Of a DNA stretch of 38,810 nt, positions 9,117 to 16,070 are shown one piece after another. Made by a program: the position numbers and the translations under genes. Source of the stretch: Akkermansiaceae bacterium (GTDB lineage Bacteria; Verrucomicrobiota; Verrucomicrobiia; Verrucomicrobiales; Akkermansiaceae); assembly GCA_021202525.1 (NCBI GenBank), contig JAJQCV010000055.1, forward strand, positions 1 to 38,810, written 5' to 3'. Below the pieces are notes generated by a model. It saw only the letters and a list, made by a program, of their open reading frames with translations. It had not been told where the DNA came from and did not search any database. The first letter of the stretch is position 1; every line of letters begins with the position of its first letter.

Positions 9117-10172
9117 CTATCCATTAATTCCCAAACGCTCCAAACGGTAGTCCCCGGAAAGGATGCGCCGCCACCACTCTTCATGGGTCAAATACCATTC
9201 GATGGTCTTCCTGAATCCGGAGGAATGGTCCTGCTTGGGCTCCCAGCCCAGTTCCCGGCGTATCTTGGAAGCGTCGATCGCGTAGCGAAGGTCATGCCCC
9301 GGCCTGTCCCGGACAAAGGTGATCTGGTCCCGGTAGCTTCCGCCGTCCGCGCGCGGCCGCAAATCGTCCAGATGGGAGCACAGCAGTTCCACCAATTCCA
9401 GATTCGTTTTTTCGTTGTTGCCGCCTATGTTGTACGTTTCCCCGGGTTTTCCGGAAGAAACGACGGTGAACAACGCCTCGCAATGGTCCAGCACATACAG
9501 CCAGTCCCGCACGTTCTCCCCTTTGCCGTACACGGGGATGGGCTCCCCGGCCAGGGCCTTCAGGATCACCACCGGAATCAGCTTCTCGGGGAACTGGTAG
9601 GGGCCGTAATTGTTGGAACAGTTCGTGACCAGCACGGGCAGGCCGTACGTATCGTGCCAGGCGCGCACCAGATGGTCGCTGCCCGCCTTGCTGGCGGAAT
9701 ACGGGGAATGGGGGCTGTACGGCGTGGCTTCCGTAAACAGGCCGTCCCGGCCCAGCGTACCGTACACCTCGTCCGTGGAAATGTGATGGAAGCGGAAACG
9801 CTGCTTTCTTTCCCCCTCCAGGGAGCGGTAGTAATCCAGGGCGGCCTGGAGCATGGAAAAAGTTCCCATCACGTTCGTGGTGATGAAATCGCCCGGATCG
9901 TCAATGGAGCGGTCCACATGGGACTCCGCCGCCAGGTGCATCACCCAGTCCGGGGAATACTCCTTCATGGTGCGCCGCATCAGCTCGGCATCCCGCACGT
10001 CCGCATGCAGAAAACGGTACGCGGGCAGGTCCGCCACGTCATCCAGGGAATGAATGTTGCCCGCATAAGTCAGGGCGTCAATGTTCAGGACTTCACAGCC
10101 GCGCTCCAGCAGCAGCCTGACCAGATTGGAGCCGATGAATCCGGCTCCGCCCGTAACGATAACTCTCATCAT
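9117..10172 (-). CDS. rmlB: dTDP-glucose 4,6-dehydratase
   Basis: This NAD-dependent extended short-chain dehydrogenase converts dTDP-glucose to dTDP-4-keto-6-deoxyglucose, directly after RmlA. In the 351-residue protein the Rossmann motif TGGAGFIG is at residues 7-14. The catalytic set is visible as STDEVYG (T133, D134, E135) and YSASK (Y158, K162). The start has two adjacent methionine codons, at 10172 and 10169, and either could be used. It is separated from the upstream pfkA by 126 bases that contain the pfkA terminator, so rmlB-rmlA probably form their own short operon. Confidence 0.97.
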   Translation of the reverse strand: MMRVIVTGGAGFIGSNLVRLLLERGCEVLNIDALTYAGNIHSLDDVADLPAYRFLHADVRDAELMRRTMKEYSPDWVMHLAAESHVDRSIDDPGDFITTNVMGTFSMLQAALDYYRSLEGERKQRFRFHHISTDEVYGTLGRDGLFTEATPYSPHSPYSASKAGSDHLVRAWHDTYGLPVLVTNCSNNYGPYQFPEKLIPVVILKALAGEPIPVYGKGENVRDWLYVLDHCEALFTVVSSGKPGETYNIGGNNEKTNLELVELLCSHLDDLRPRADGGSYRDQITFVRDRPGHDLRYAIDASKIRRELGWEPKQDHSSGFRKTIEWYLTHEEWWRRILSGDYRLERLGING

Positions 10173-10226
10173 ACTGTTTTCAGGAAAATTTCCGGTCTCA
10201 TGATACTAGGACGAATGCGGCTTTTC

Positions 10227-10270
10227 AAAACAAATCCGCCCATGCTTCCAGAAAGAAGCGCATGGGCGGA
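10227..10270 (-). terminator. Rho-independent terminator of pfkA
   Basis: On the minus strand a perfect 11-base-pair stem (10260-10270 with 10235-10245) is followed by TTTGTTTT at 10234-10227. It lies about 30 bases after the pfkA stop and separates it from rmlB. Confidence 0.88.
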
Positions 10271-10298
10271 AAAAAGATGCGTCCGGCCGCGGAACGGA

Positions 10299-11261
10299 TC
10301 AGCAGCTCAGTTCGCGGCAAAGGTTGATGATGTCCGGATTAACGGAATACTGCTGGCCGGCCACGGCGTCCAGGGAGGCATAGCCGTACTGTCCGTCGTG
10401 GTACACCATGATCTGGTTGATGTCCCCCTTGTGCAGGGCTTCCACGGCGCGCGTGGCAAAGCGGGTGCCCATCAGGCGGTCGCGGGCGGAGGGAGAGCCG
10501 CCGCGCTGTACATGTCCCAGAACGGTCAGGCGGGTATCCATGCCGGCGCGTTCCGTCAGCCAGCGGGTGAGGTACTGGGCCACGCGGGTGCCTTCCGCCA
10601 CCACGGCGATGATGCAGCTCCCTTCCTCGTTGATAGCGGGCTGGAGGCGCTTGTAAATGGACTCCAGATCGTAGGGAATTTCGGGGACGATGCAGATATC
10701 CGCCGCGCTGCACAGGGCGGTGGTCATCGCCAGGTAGCCGCAATCGCGGCCCATGGTCTCAATCACGAACGCACGGTGATGGGAGCGGGCGGTATCGCGC
10801 ACGGAATCGATGCAGTCCAGAATGACGTTCTGGGCCGTATCCACGCCGAGGCAGTAATCCGTACCCGCGATGTCATTGTCGATCGTGGCCGGAATGCCGG
10901 CGAAGGGCACTTCAAAATCGTTGAAAAAGTCGTTCAGGGCGCGGAAGGAGCCGTCGCCGCCCATAATGATGAGCTTGTTGATGTCGCGCGCCTTCAGATG
11001 TTCGTAGGCCTGTTTACGGAATTCGTAGTCGAAAAAGCGTTTGGAGCGGGAGGAGCGGAGGAGAGTTCCGCCCCGGTAAATCATATCGCTGGTCAGTTCC
11101 CGGGTAGCCTCCTTGATCTTTCCGTCGATCAGCCCTTCCAGACCGTCATAGACAACGTAGGGATTCATTCCAAGCTGGCGGGCATGATCCACGGCAGACT
11201 TGATCGCCGGATTCATGCCGGCGGCGTCACCGCCCGATGTCATAATGGCTATTCCACTCAT
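10299..11261 (-). CDS. pfkA: ATP-dependent 6-phosphofructokinase
   Basis: The enzyme phosphorylates fructose-6-phosphate to fructose-1,6-bisphosphate in glycolysis. The 320-residue length matches bacterial PfkA. The ATP-binding GGDGS motif (residues 101-105) has glycine at position 104, the residue expected in ATP-dependent rather than PPi-dependent enzymes. The catalytic PATIDND (123-129) supplies T125, D127 and D129. MGRDCGYLA and GHVQRGGSPSARDR complete the fructose-phosphate site. The gene is monocistronic by layout: its own terminator lies downstream and a divergent gene starts 111 bases upstream. Confidence 0.96.
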   Translation of the reverse strand: MSGIAIMTSGGDAAGMNPAIKSAVDHARQLGMNPYVVYDGLEGLIDGKIKEATRELTSDMIYRGGTLLRSSRSKRFFDYEFRKQAYEHLKARDINKLIIMGGDGSFRALNDFFNDFEVPFAGIPATIDNDIAGTDYCLGVDTAQNVILDCIDSVRDTARSHHRAFVIETMGRDCGYLAMTTALCSAADICIVPEIPYDLESIYKRLQPAINEEGSCIIAVVAEGTRVAQYLTRWLTERAGMDTRLTVLGHVQRGGSPSARDRLMGTRFATRAVEALHKGDINQIMVYHDGQYGYASLDAVAGQQYSVNPDIINLCRELSC

Positions 11262-11277
11262 AAGTAATAAGGTTAAC

Positions 11278-11310
11278 TTGTCCGGGGGGAAATGTTACCG
11301 TGCCGGACAA
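11278..11310. promoter_or_regulatory. Inverted repeat in the pfkA / uracil glycosylase divergent region
   Basis: TTGTCCGG (11278-11285) and CCGGACAA (11303-11310) form a perfect 8-base inverted repeat with 17 bases between the arms, just upstream of the pfkA start. Its position and symmetry suit a repressor operator or a 5' UTR hairpin of pfkA. No regulator can be named from the sequence. Confidence 0.35.
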
Positions 11311-11371
11311 ATAATGCAAGCGCGGAGTTTTTGCTGGCGCAATAAACGAAAAGGCCCCATGATAGGGAGGC

Positions 11372-12109
11372 ATGAACGCCACCGCATCCGCCATTCTGAA
11401 CGCCACGGCCGACCTCCGGGACGGAACAGCCCGGCTCCGGTTCGGGGAGCCCGTACACTTCACCTACAACCCGCTTTCCTATGCATGGGCGCCGCACGAA
11501 CAATACGTCCTGAAATACGGAAACGGTGAAAAAAGGCATCTTTTCCTGGGAATGAATCCCGGCCCCTTCGGCATGGCCCAGACGGGCGTGCCCTTCGGAG
11601 AGGTGGACGCCGTCGTCAACTGGATGCACATCCGCGAAGAAGTGGGAAGGCCGGAACACACCCACCCCAAACGCCCCGTGGAGGGATTTGACTGCCCGCG
11701 TTCGGAAGTGAGTGGCCGCCGCCTGTGGGGGCTGTTTGCGGAAACCTTCGGCACGGCGAAAAACTTCTTCCGCCACAACTACGTGGCCAACTACTGCCCC
11801 CTGGTCTGGATGAGCGCCACAGGTGCCAACATCACTCCGGACAAGCTGCCCGCGGAACAGCGCGCCGCCGTGGACGCCGTGTGCATGCGGCATCTGGTAG
11901 CCCTCATCACCATCCTGAATCCGCATACCCTCGTGGGCGTAGGGGCGTACGCCACGCAAAAGCTCCGGGCTGCCGCCGCGCTCCTGCCGGACAAATCGTT
12001 CACCATCGGCACCCTGCTCCACCCGAGCCCCGCCAGCCCCGTCGCCAACAAGCTCTGGCCGGAACGCCCCATCCAGCAGCTCAAGGAACTGGGCATTTTA
12101 CAGGACTGA
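11372..12109 (+). CDS. SMUG1-like single-strand-selective uracil-DNA glycosylase
   Basis: The 245-residue protein should excise uracil (and possibly 5-hydroxymethyluracil) from DNA as the first step of base-excision repair. The N-terminal active-site block GMNPGPFGM (residues 60-68, N62) followed by AQTGVPFGEV is nearly the animal SMUG1 signature. The C-terminal HPSP-SPVANK block (from H217) supplies the second catalytic/intercalating motif. The central NYCPL segment is the expected uracil-binding strand. SMUG1-type enzymes are widespread in animals but patchy in bacteria. The gene reads away from pfkA, and no other repair genes are nearby. Confidence 0.9.
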   Translation: MNATASAILNATADLRDGTARLRFGEPVHFTYNPLSYAWAPHEQYVLKYGNGEKRHLFLGMNPGPFGMAQTGVPFGEVDAVVNWMHIREEVGRPEHTHPKRPVEGFDCPRSEVSGRRLWGLFAETFGTAKNFFRHNYVANYCPLVWMSATGANITPDKLPAEQRAAVDAVCMRHLVALITILNPHTLVGVGAYATQKLRAAAALLPDKSFTIGTLLHPSPASPVANKLWPERPIQQLKELGILQD

Positions 12110-12149
12110 ACGTCCAGAACGGAGAAAAGGGCGCCCCGAAAAGCGCCGC

Positions 12150-12188
12150 AAAAAAAAACGGAAACTGGCCGCCCGGATGGCCGCCAGT
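12150..12188 (-). terminator. Putative terminator on the minus strand
   Basis: On the minus strand a 6-base-pair stem, a mismatch and 3 more pairs (12183-12188/12164-12169 and 12079-independent inner pairs at 12179-12181/12171-12173) enclose a 5-base loop. After six bases a run of nine T follows (12158-12150). No minus-strand gene is recognised immediately upstream, so what it terminates is unknown. Confidence 0.45.
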
Positions 12189-12510
12189 CCCCGTGCCCGT
12201 GCGGCGAGAAAAGGAAGGTGTTCTTTCCGCGCAAATCTGAAAAGCGGCGCCGGAACCGATGGGGAGACGGCATGCGCTTCCGGTAAAAGAAGGTTCCTTT
12301 CCGAATTTAATGGCATGGAAAGGGTGCCCGGCCCTTCCCTGCACCGGATTTGCTCAAACACGCTTCTTTCCCGGCGGGAAAAATGCATGCCCGCAGACAC
12401 CGGGAAGGAAAAGAACTCAAACGGTTGTTCACGGCGGCCGCAACAACGGCTCCCGATAATTCCCGGCCCATTCGCCCGGCGCTTGGTGGTCCGCTTACCC
12501 TCGGCTCCGC

Positions 12511-12545
12511 GCCCTCCTGCCTGCGCCCGGAGGAGAGGGCTTTTT
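12511..12545 (+). terminator. Putative terminator or attenuator upstream of gatB
   Basis: A GC-rich stem of about 8 base pairs with a bulged A (12511-12518 with 12531-12540) is followed by TTTTT at 12541-12545. It lies 60 bases before the gatB start. It may end a small RNA, or attenuate gatB. Confidence 0.55.
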
Positions 12546-12605
12546 ACTGGACAGGCCGGAGGCGGTCCCGTACAGTTTCCGCGATACTCAAGCGTTCCGA
12601 ATTTT

Positions 12606-14072
12606 ATGGCAATTTCAGATTACATCGTGACCATTGGCCTGGAAGTCCACTGCCAGATCAAGACAAAGAGCAAAATGTTCTGCTCCTGCGAGACCGGCTT
12701 TGGCTTTGAACCCAATACGCGCGTCTGCCCCACCTGCCTGGGATTGCCCGGTGCCCTGCCCGTCCTGAACGAATTCGCGATTGAACGCACCCTGCTGACC
12801 GGGCTGATGCTGGGCTGCTCCAGCCCGGAAATATCCCAGTGGGACCGCAAAAACTATTTCTACCCGGACATGGCGAAGAACTACCAGACCTCCCAGCTTG
12901 ACCTGCCCCTGTGCCTGGGCGGCGAAGTGCCGCTGTACCCGTGGTCCTACCCCAACGACGTGATCAAAGCCGGAGTGCCCACCTTCCGCACGGTCAAGCT
13001 CACGCGCATCCATCTGGAGGAAGACGCCGCCAAAATCACCCACCACGCCACCTATTCCCTGATCGACTACAACCGCGCCGGATCCGCGCTGATGGAAATC
13101 GTCTCCGACCCGGACATCGACACTCCGGAAGAAGCCTACGCCTACCTCAAATCCCTCCAGCAAATCCTGAACTACGGCGACATCTCCGACGCCGACATGG
13201 AAAAGGGCCAGATGCGTTGCGACGTGAACATCTCCCTGCGGCCAAAAGGCCAGAAGGAACTGGGCGCCAAGGTGGAGATGAAAAACCTCAATTCCATGTC
13301 CGCGGTGCGCCGCGCCCTGCATTACGAAATCCGGCGCCAGGCGGAAGAGCTGGACATGGGCATTCCCCAGGTGCAGTCCACGCGCCGCTGGGACGACGAA
13401 CGGGGGGAAAGCTCCGTGATGCGTACGAAGGAAGACGCGCACGACTACCGCTACTTCCCCTGCCCGGACCTGGTGCCCGTGCACACGGCCCCGCTTCTGG
13501 ACAAGGTGCGCGGCATGATTCCGGAACTCCCGCAGGAGCGGCAGAAACGCTTCATGGAAGAATACGGCCTGAGCGAATACGACGCCAATGTGCTGGTGGG
13601 GGATCTGGAACTGGCCCGCTTCTTTGAAGAAGCCGCGCAGGGAGCCGCCAGCGGCAAGAAAGTGGCCAACTGGGTGATCAACAACATTTCCTCCGTCCTG
13701 AACGAAAAAGGCATGCGCCCGTCCGAATGCCCGGTGAAGCCGGAAGCCATCCGCGGGCTGATCGCCATCATTGACGACGGCACGGTCTCCAACAACCAGG
13801 CCAGGGAGGTATTCAACAAAATGTGGGAGGAACCGGACCTTTCCGCGGCGGAAGCTGCCAAACTGCTCGGCTTTGAAAAGGCGGACTCCTCCTTCCTGGA
13901 CGGCATCGTGGCGGAAGTCATCGCAGCCAACCCGGACAAGGTTCAGGAAATCCTGGGCGGAAACGACAAGCTCCTCAACTGGCTTACCGGCCAGGTCATG
14001 AAAGCCGCCCGAGGCAAGGCCAACCCAAAGATGGTGACGGAAGCGCTGAAAAAAGCTCTTTCAATGGAGTGA
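12606..14072 (+). CDS. gatB: Aspartyl/glutamyl-tRNA(Asn/Gln) amidotransferase subunit B
   Basis: GatB binds misacylated Glu-tRNA(Gln) or Asp-tRNA(Asn), activates the acyl group with ATP and receives ammonia from GatA. The start at 12606 gives 488 residues, normal for GatB, with the N-terminal GLEVHCQIKTKSKMF block and cysteines CSC and CPTC that bind a structural metal. The signature LIDYNRAGSALMEIVSDPD and DMEKGQMRCDVNIS follow. The last 150 residues form the helical GatB/YqeY tail domain that grips the tRNA. The frame is open upstream to 12177 but unrelated there. gatA and gatC are not adjacent. Confidence 0.96.
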   Translation: MAISDYIVTIGLEVHCQIKTKSKMFCSCETGFGFEPNTRVCPTCLGLPGALPVLNEFAIERTLLTGLMLGCSSPEISQWDRKNYFYPDMAKNYQTSQLDLPLCLGGEVPLYPWSYPNDVIKAGVPTFRTVKLTRIHLEEDAAKITHHATYSLIDYNRAGSALMEIVSDPDIDTPEEAYAYLKSLQQILNYGDISDADMEKGQMRCDVNISLRPKGQKELGAKVEMKNLNSMSAVRRALHYEIRRQAEELDMGIPQVQSTRRWDDERGESSVMRTKEDAHDYRYFPCPDLVPVHTAPLLDKVRGMIPELPQERQKRFMEEYGLSEYDANVLVGDLELARFFEEAAQGAASGKKVANWVINNISSVLNEKGMRPSECPVKPEAIRGLIAIIDDGTVSNNQAREVFNKMWEEPDLSAAEAAKLLGFEKADSSFLDGIVAEVIAANPDKVQEILGGNDKLLNWLTGQVMKAARGKANPKMVTEALKKALSME

Positions 14073-14148
14073 CCCAGGACAAAGGTTTAAAGGCAGGAGA
14101 GACAATTTCATCTTTAATCTCCGGCATCTGCCCATTGTCCGCAGCACA

Positions 14149-15879
14149 TCACGGCTTGAACAGTTTCCTGTTGCCCGCCAGCGTATTCCACACCTGCTTG
14201 ATCTCTCCGGTAAAGGTCTGCTTCATCATGGAAAGGGAAAAATCCGCGGCCTGCCCCATGCTGATGTAGGGAGGAAGGGCCAGGGCATCCCGGTCCACAT
14301 GGGCGTCCAGAAGGGCCGGACCCGGATAGCTCAGGAACGTCTGCACCATCTGGTCCACCTGGCCGGACTTGTCCAGCAGGAACCCCTTGATGCCCACGGC
14401 GTCCGCCACGGCGGAAAAAGACGGGTTCTCCAGATCGATCTGCCACGGAATCAGGCCCGCGGCCTGCATTTCCAGCTGGATGAAATCCAGGCAGCCGTTA
14501 TTGTACACCACAACTTTGACCGGCAGCTTGTACTGCGCAATCGTGATGAGGTCCCCCAGCAGCATGGACAGGCCGCCGTCCCCGCAGAGGGCAATCACCT
14601 GGCGGTCCGGATATTCCTTCTGCGCGCCCATGGCCATCGGCATGGCGTTGGCCATGGAACCGTGGTTGAAGGAGGCAATCATGCTCCGGCTCATCGTCGC
14701 GCAAAGGAAGCGGGCGCTCCAGATGCACGGCGTGCCCGTATCCACCGTAAACACGGCGTCGGAAGCGGCGTACTTGTTCAGGGCGGTGGTGAGCTGCTCC
14801 GGACGGATGGGAGACTCCTTGTCGCTGCCTTCCATGTACGCGTTCATGTCCTTCACGTCCTTGGCGTGGCGCTTCAGGGAGGCCTCCAGATGCTCGGAAT
14901 TCGTTTTCTCCTGAACCATGTTCAGCAGCGCTTCCGCCGTAACGGATACGTCCCCGCAAATGCCCAGGTCCAGGCGGGAGCGGCGTCCCAGCACTTCCCC
15001 GCGCCTGTCGATCTGCACGATCTTCGGCTTGGTGGGAATAAAATTGAAATAGGGGAAATCCGTCCCCCACAGCACGATCATGTCGCTTTCGTGCATGGCC
15101 TTGTAGGCGTCTCCCCAGCCGAGGAGCCCCGTCATGCCGATGCCCAGGGGATTGTCATGCTCAAAATAATCCTTCCCGCGCCACGTGTAGGCGATCGGGG
15201 CCTTCAGACGGTGGGCGAGCCGGACAACCTTGTCCTGCGCCCCGGCGCATCCGGCGCCGCAGAAAAAGGTGATGCGGCGGTGCTCGTCAAACATCCGCGC
15301 CAGTAGGGAAAGGGACTCGTGTTCCGGAACGACGTGCTCACGGGTGTAGGAAGGGAGATGCACCAGATCCTCCATTTCCGCAGGAGCGTCCGCGATGTCT
15401 CCGGGCAGGACGACGACGCCCACGTCGCGCCTGGCCCACGCATGCTGGATGGCGGACATCAAGATGCGGGGAGCCTGGGACCCTTCGGAAATCAGTTCCG
15501 CATAAGAACTGCATTCCCTGAAAAGCTGTTCCGGATGCGTGGCCTGGAAATATTCCAGACCTATCTGGCTCTGCGGAATGTCGGAGGCGATGGCCAGCAC
15601 GGGAGCGTGGCTCCTGTGGGCGTCAAACAGGCCGTTGATCAAATGGAGGTTGCCGGGGCCGCTGCTGCCGCAGCAGACGGCCAGGTTCCCGCTCAACTGG
15701 GCTTCCGCGCTCGCGGCAAAGGCGGCCGCCTCTTCATGGCGCACATGGATCCATTCAATGGTCTTTTTCTTCCGCAGCGCATCCGTGATAGGGTTCAGGC
15801 TGTCCCCTACAATGCCGTAAATGCGCTTGACGCCTGCCCTTTCCAAGATTTCAACGATCTGATCAGCTACCCTGTACAT
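14149..15879 (-). CDS. poxB: Pyruvate dehydrogenase (quinone) / pyruvate oxidase
   Basis: This thiamine-diphosphate and FAD enzyme decarboxylates pyruvate to acetate and CO2, passing electrons to membrane quinones. The 576-residue protein aligns end to end with E. coli PoxB. It has the GVKRIYGIVGDSLN N-terminus, the catalytic glutamate in RHEEAAAF (E50), SSGPGNLHLINGLFD, SFNHGSMANAMPMA, and the thiamine motif GDGGLSMLLGD through NNG. The frame is open nine codons further (to 15906), but the methionine at 15879 matches the family start. The C-terminal tail (about the last 25 residues) is where the E. coli enzyme carries its membrane-binding helix. It converges on gatB and diverges from the next hydrolase gene. 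Confidence 0.95.
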   Translation of the reverse strand: MYRVADQIVEILERAGVKRIYGIVGDSLNPITDALRKKKTIEWIHVRHEEAAAFAASAEAQLSGNLAVCCGSSGPGNLHLINGLFDAHRSHAPVLAIASDIPQSQIGLEYFQATHPEQLFRECSSYAELISEGSQAPRILMSAIQHAWARRDVGVVVLPGDIADAPAEMEDLVHLPSYTREHVVPEHESLSLLARMFDEHRRITFFCGAGCAGAQDKVVRLAHRLKAPIAYTWRGKDYFEHDNPLGIGMTGLLGWGDAYKAMHESDMIVLWGTDFPYFNFIPTKPKIVQIDRRGEVLGRRSRLDLGICGDVSVTAEALLNMVQEKTNSEHLEASLKRHAKDVKDMNAYMEGSDKESPIRPEQLTTALNKYAASDAVFTVDTGTPCIWSARFLCATMSRSMIASFNHGSMANAMPMAMGAQKEYPDRQVIALCGDGGLSMLLGDLITIAQYKLPVKVVVYNNGCLDFIQLEMQAAGLIPWQIDLENPSFSAVADAVGIKGFLLDKSGQVDQMVQTFLSYPGPALLDAHVDRDALALPPYISMGQAADFSLSMMKQTFTGEIKQVWNTLAGNRKLFKP

Positions 15880-16015
15880 GCAGATTAGACCCAGGGCGGA
15901 GGACAAAAAAGCAATGCTTTCGTGTCATGCCGTGGCAAAAAGTCCCGTTTTCCCCCGTATCCGGAAAGCATTGAAAAACATCCGGAAGCCGGCCAAGTAT
16001 CCGGAGCGTTTTTCC

Positions 16016-16043
16016 TTGAAGAAACAGCGTCAGACTTTACGAT
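16016..16043 (+). promoter_or_regulatory. Possible sigma70-type promoter of the GH-D hydrolase gene
   Basis: TTGAAG (16016-16021) and TACGAT (16038-16043), 16 bases apart, give a 4/6 plus 4/6 match to the consensus. They lie 27 bases before the ATG in the 191-base divergent region. The match is weak and could be chance. Confidence 0.3.
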
Positions 16044-16070
16044 TTCCTGCAATTCCATTCATTCTGCTCC

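Larger units (their letters stand above)
12110..12605. other. 496-base gap with several hairpins, upstream of gatB
   Basis: No convincing gene is present. The gatB frame is open back to 12177, but that extension has no family similarity. Seen directly are a terminator-like hairpin on the minus strand (12150-12188), a 6-base-pair GTTGTT/AACAAC stem (12424-12447), competing stems around 12313-12353, and a terminator on the plus strand (12511-12545). This layout could be a small-RNA gene, or a long gatB leader with attenuation. I found no match to tmRNA, RNase P RNA, SRP RNA or a T-box by their core motifs. Confidence 0.45.

Noticed and set aside
8379..11267. A 962-codon open frame on the plus strand opposite rmlA, rmlB and pfkA
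   Set aside because: It is antisense to three well-recognised genes, and the translation is rich in His/Gln/Arg/Gly with no domain. Such frames arise opposite G+C-rich genes.
12098..12400. A 100-codon minus-strand frame in the gap before gatB
   Set aside because: Arg-rich translation with no motif. A structured RNA or leader explains the region better.
12177..12605. N-terminal extension of GatB by 143 residues
   Set aside because: The frame is open, but the GatB family starts at the methionine at 12606. The extension is Arg/Pro-rich and includes the terminator-like hairpin.
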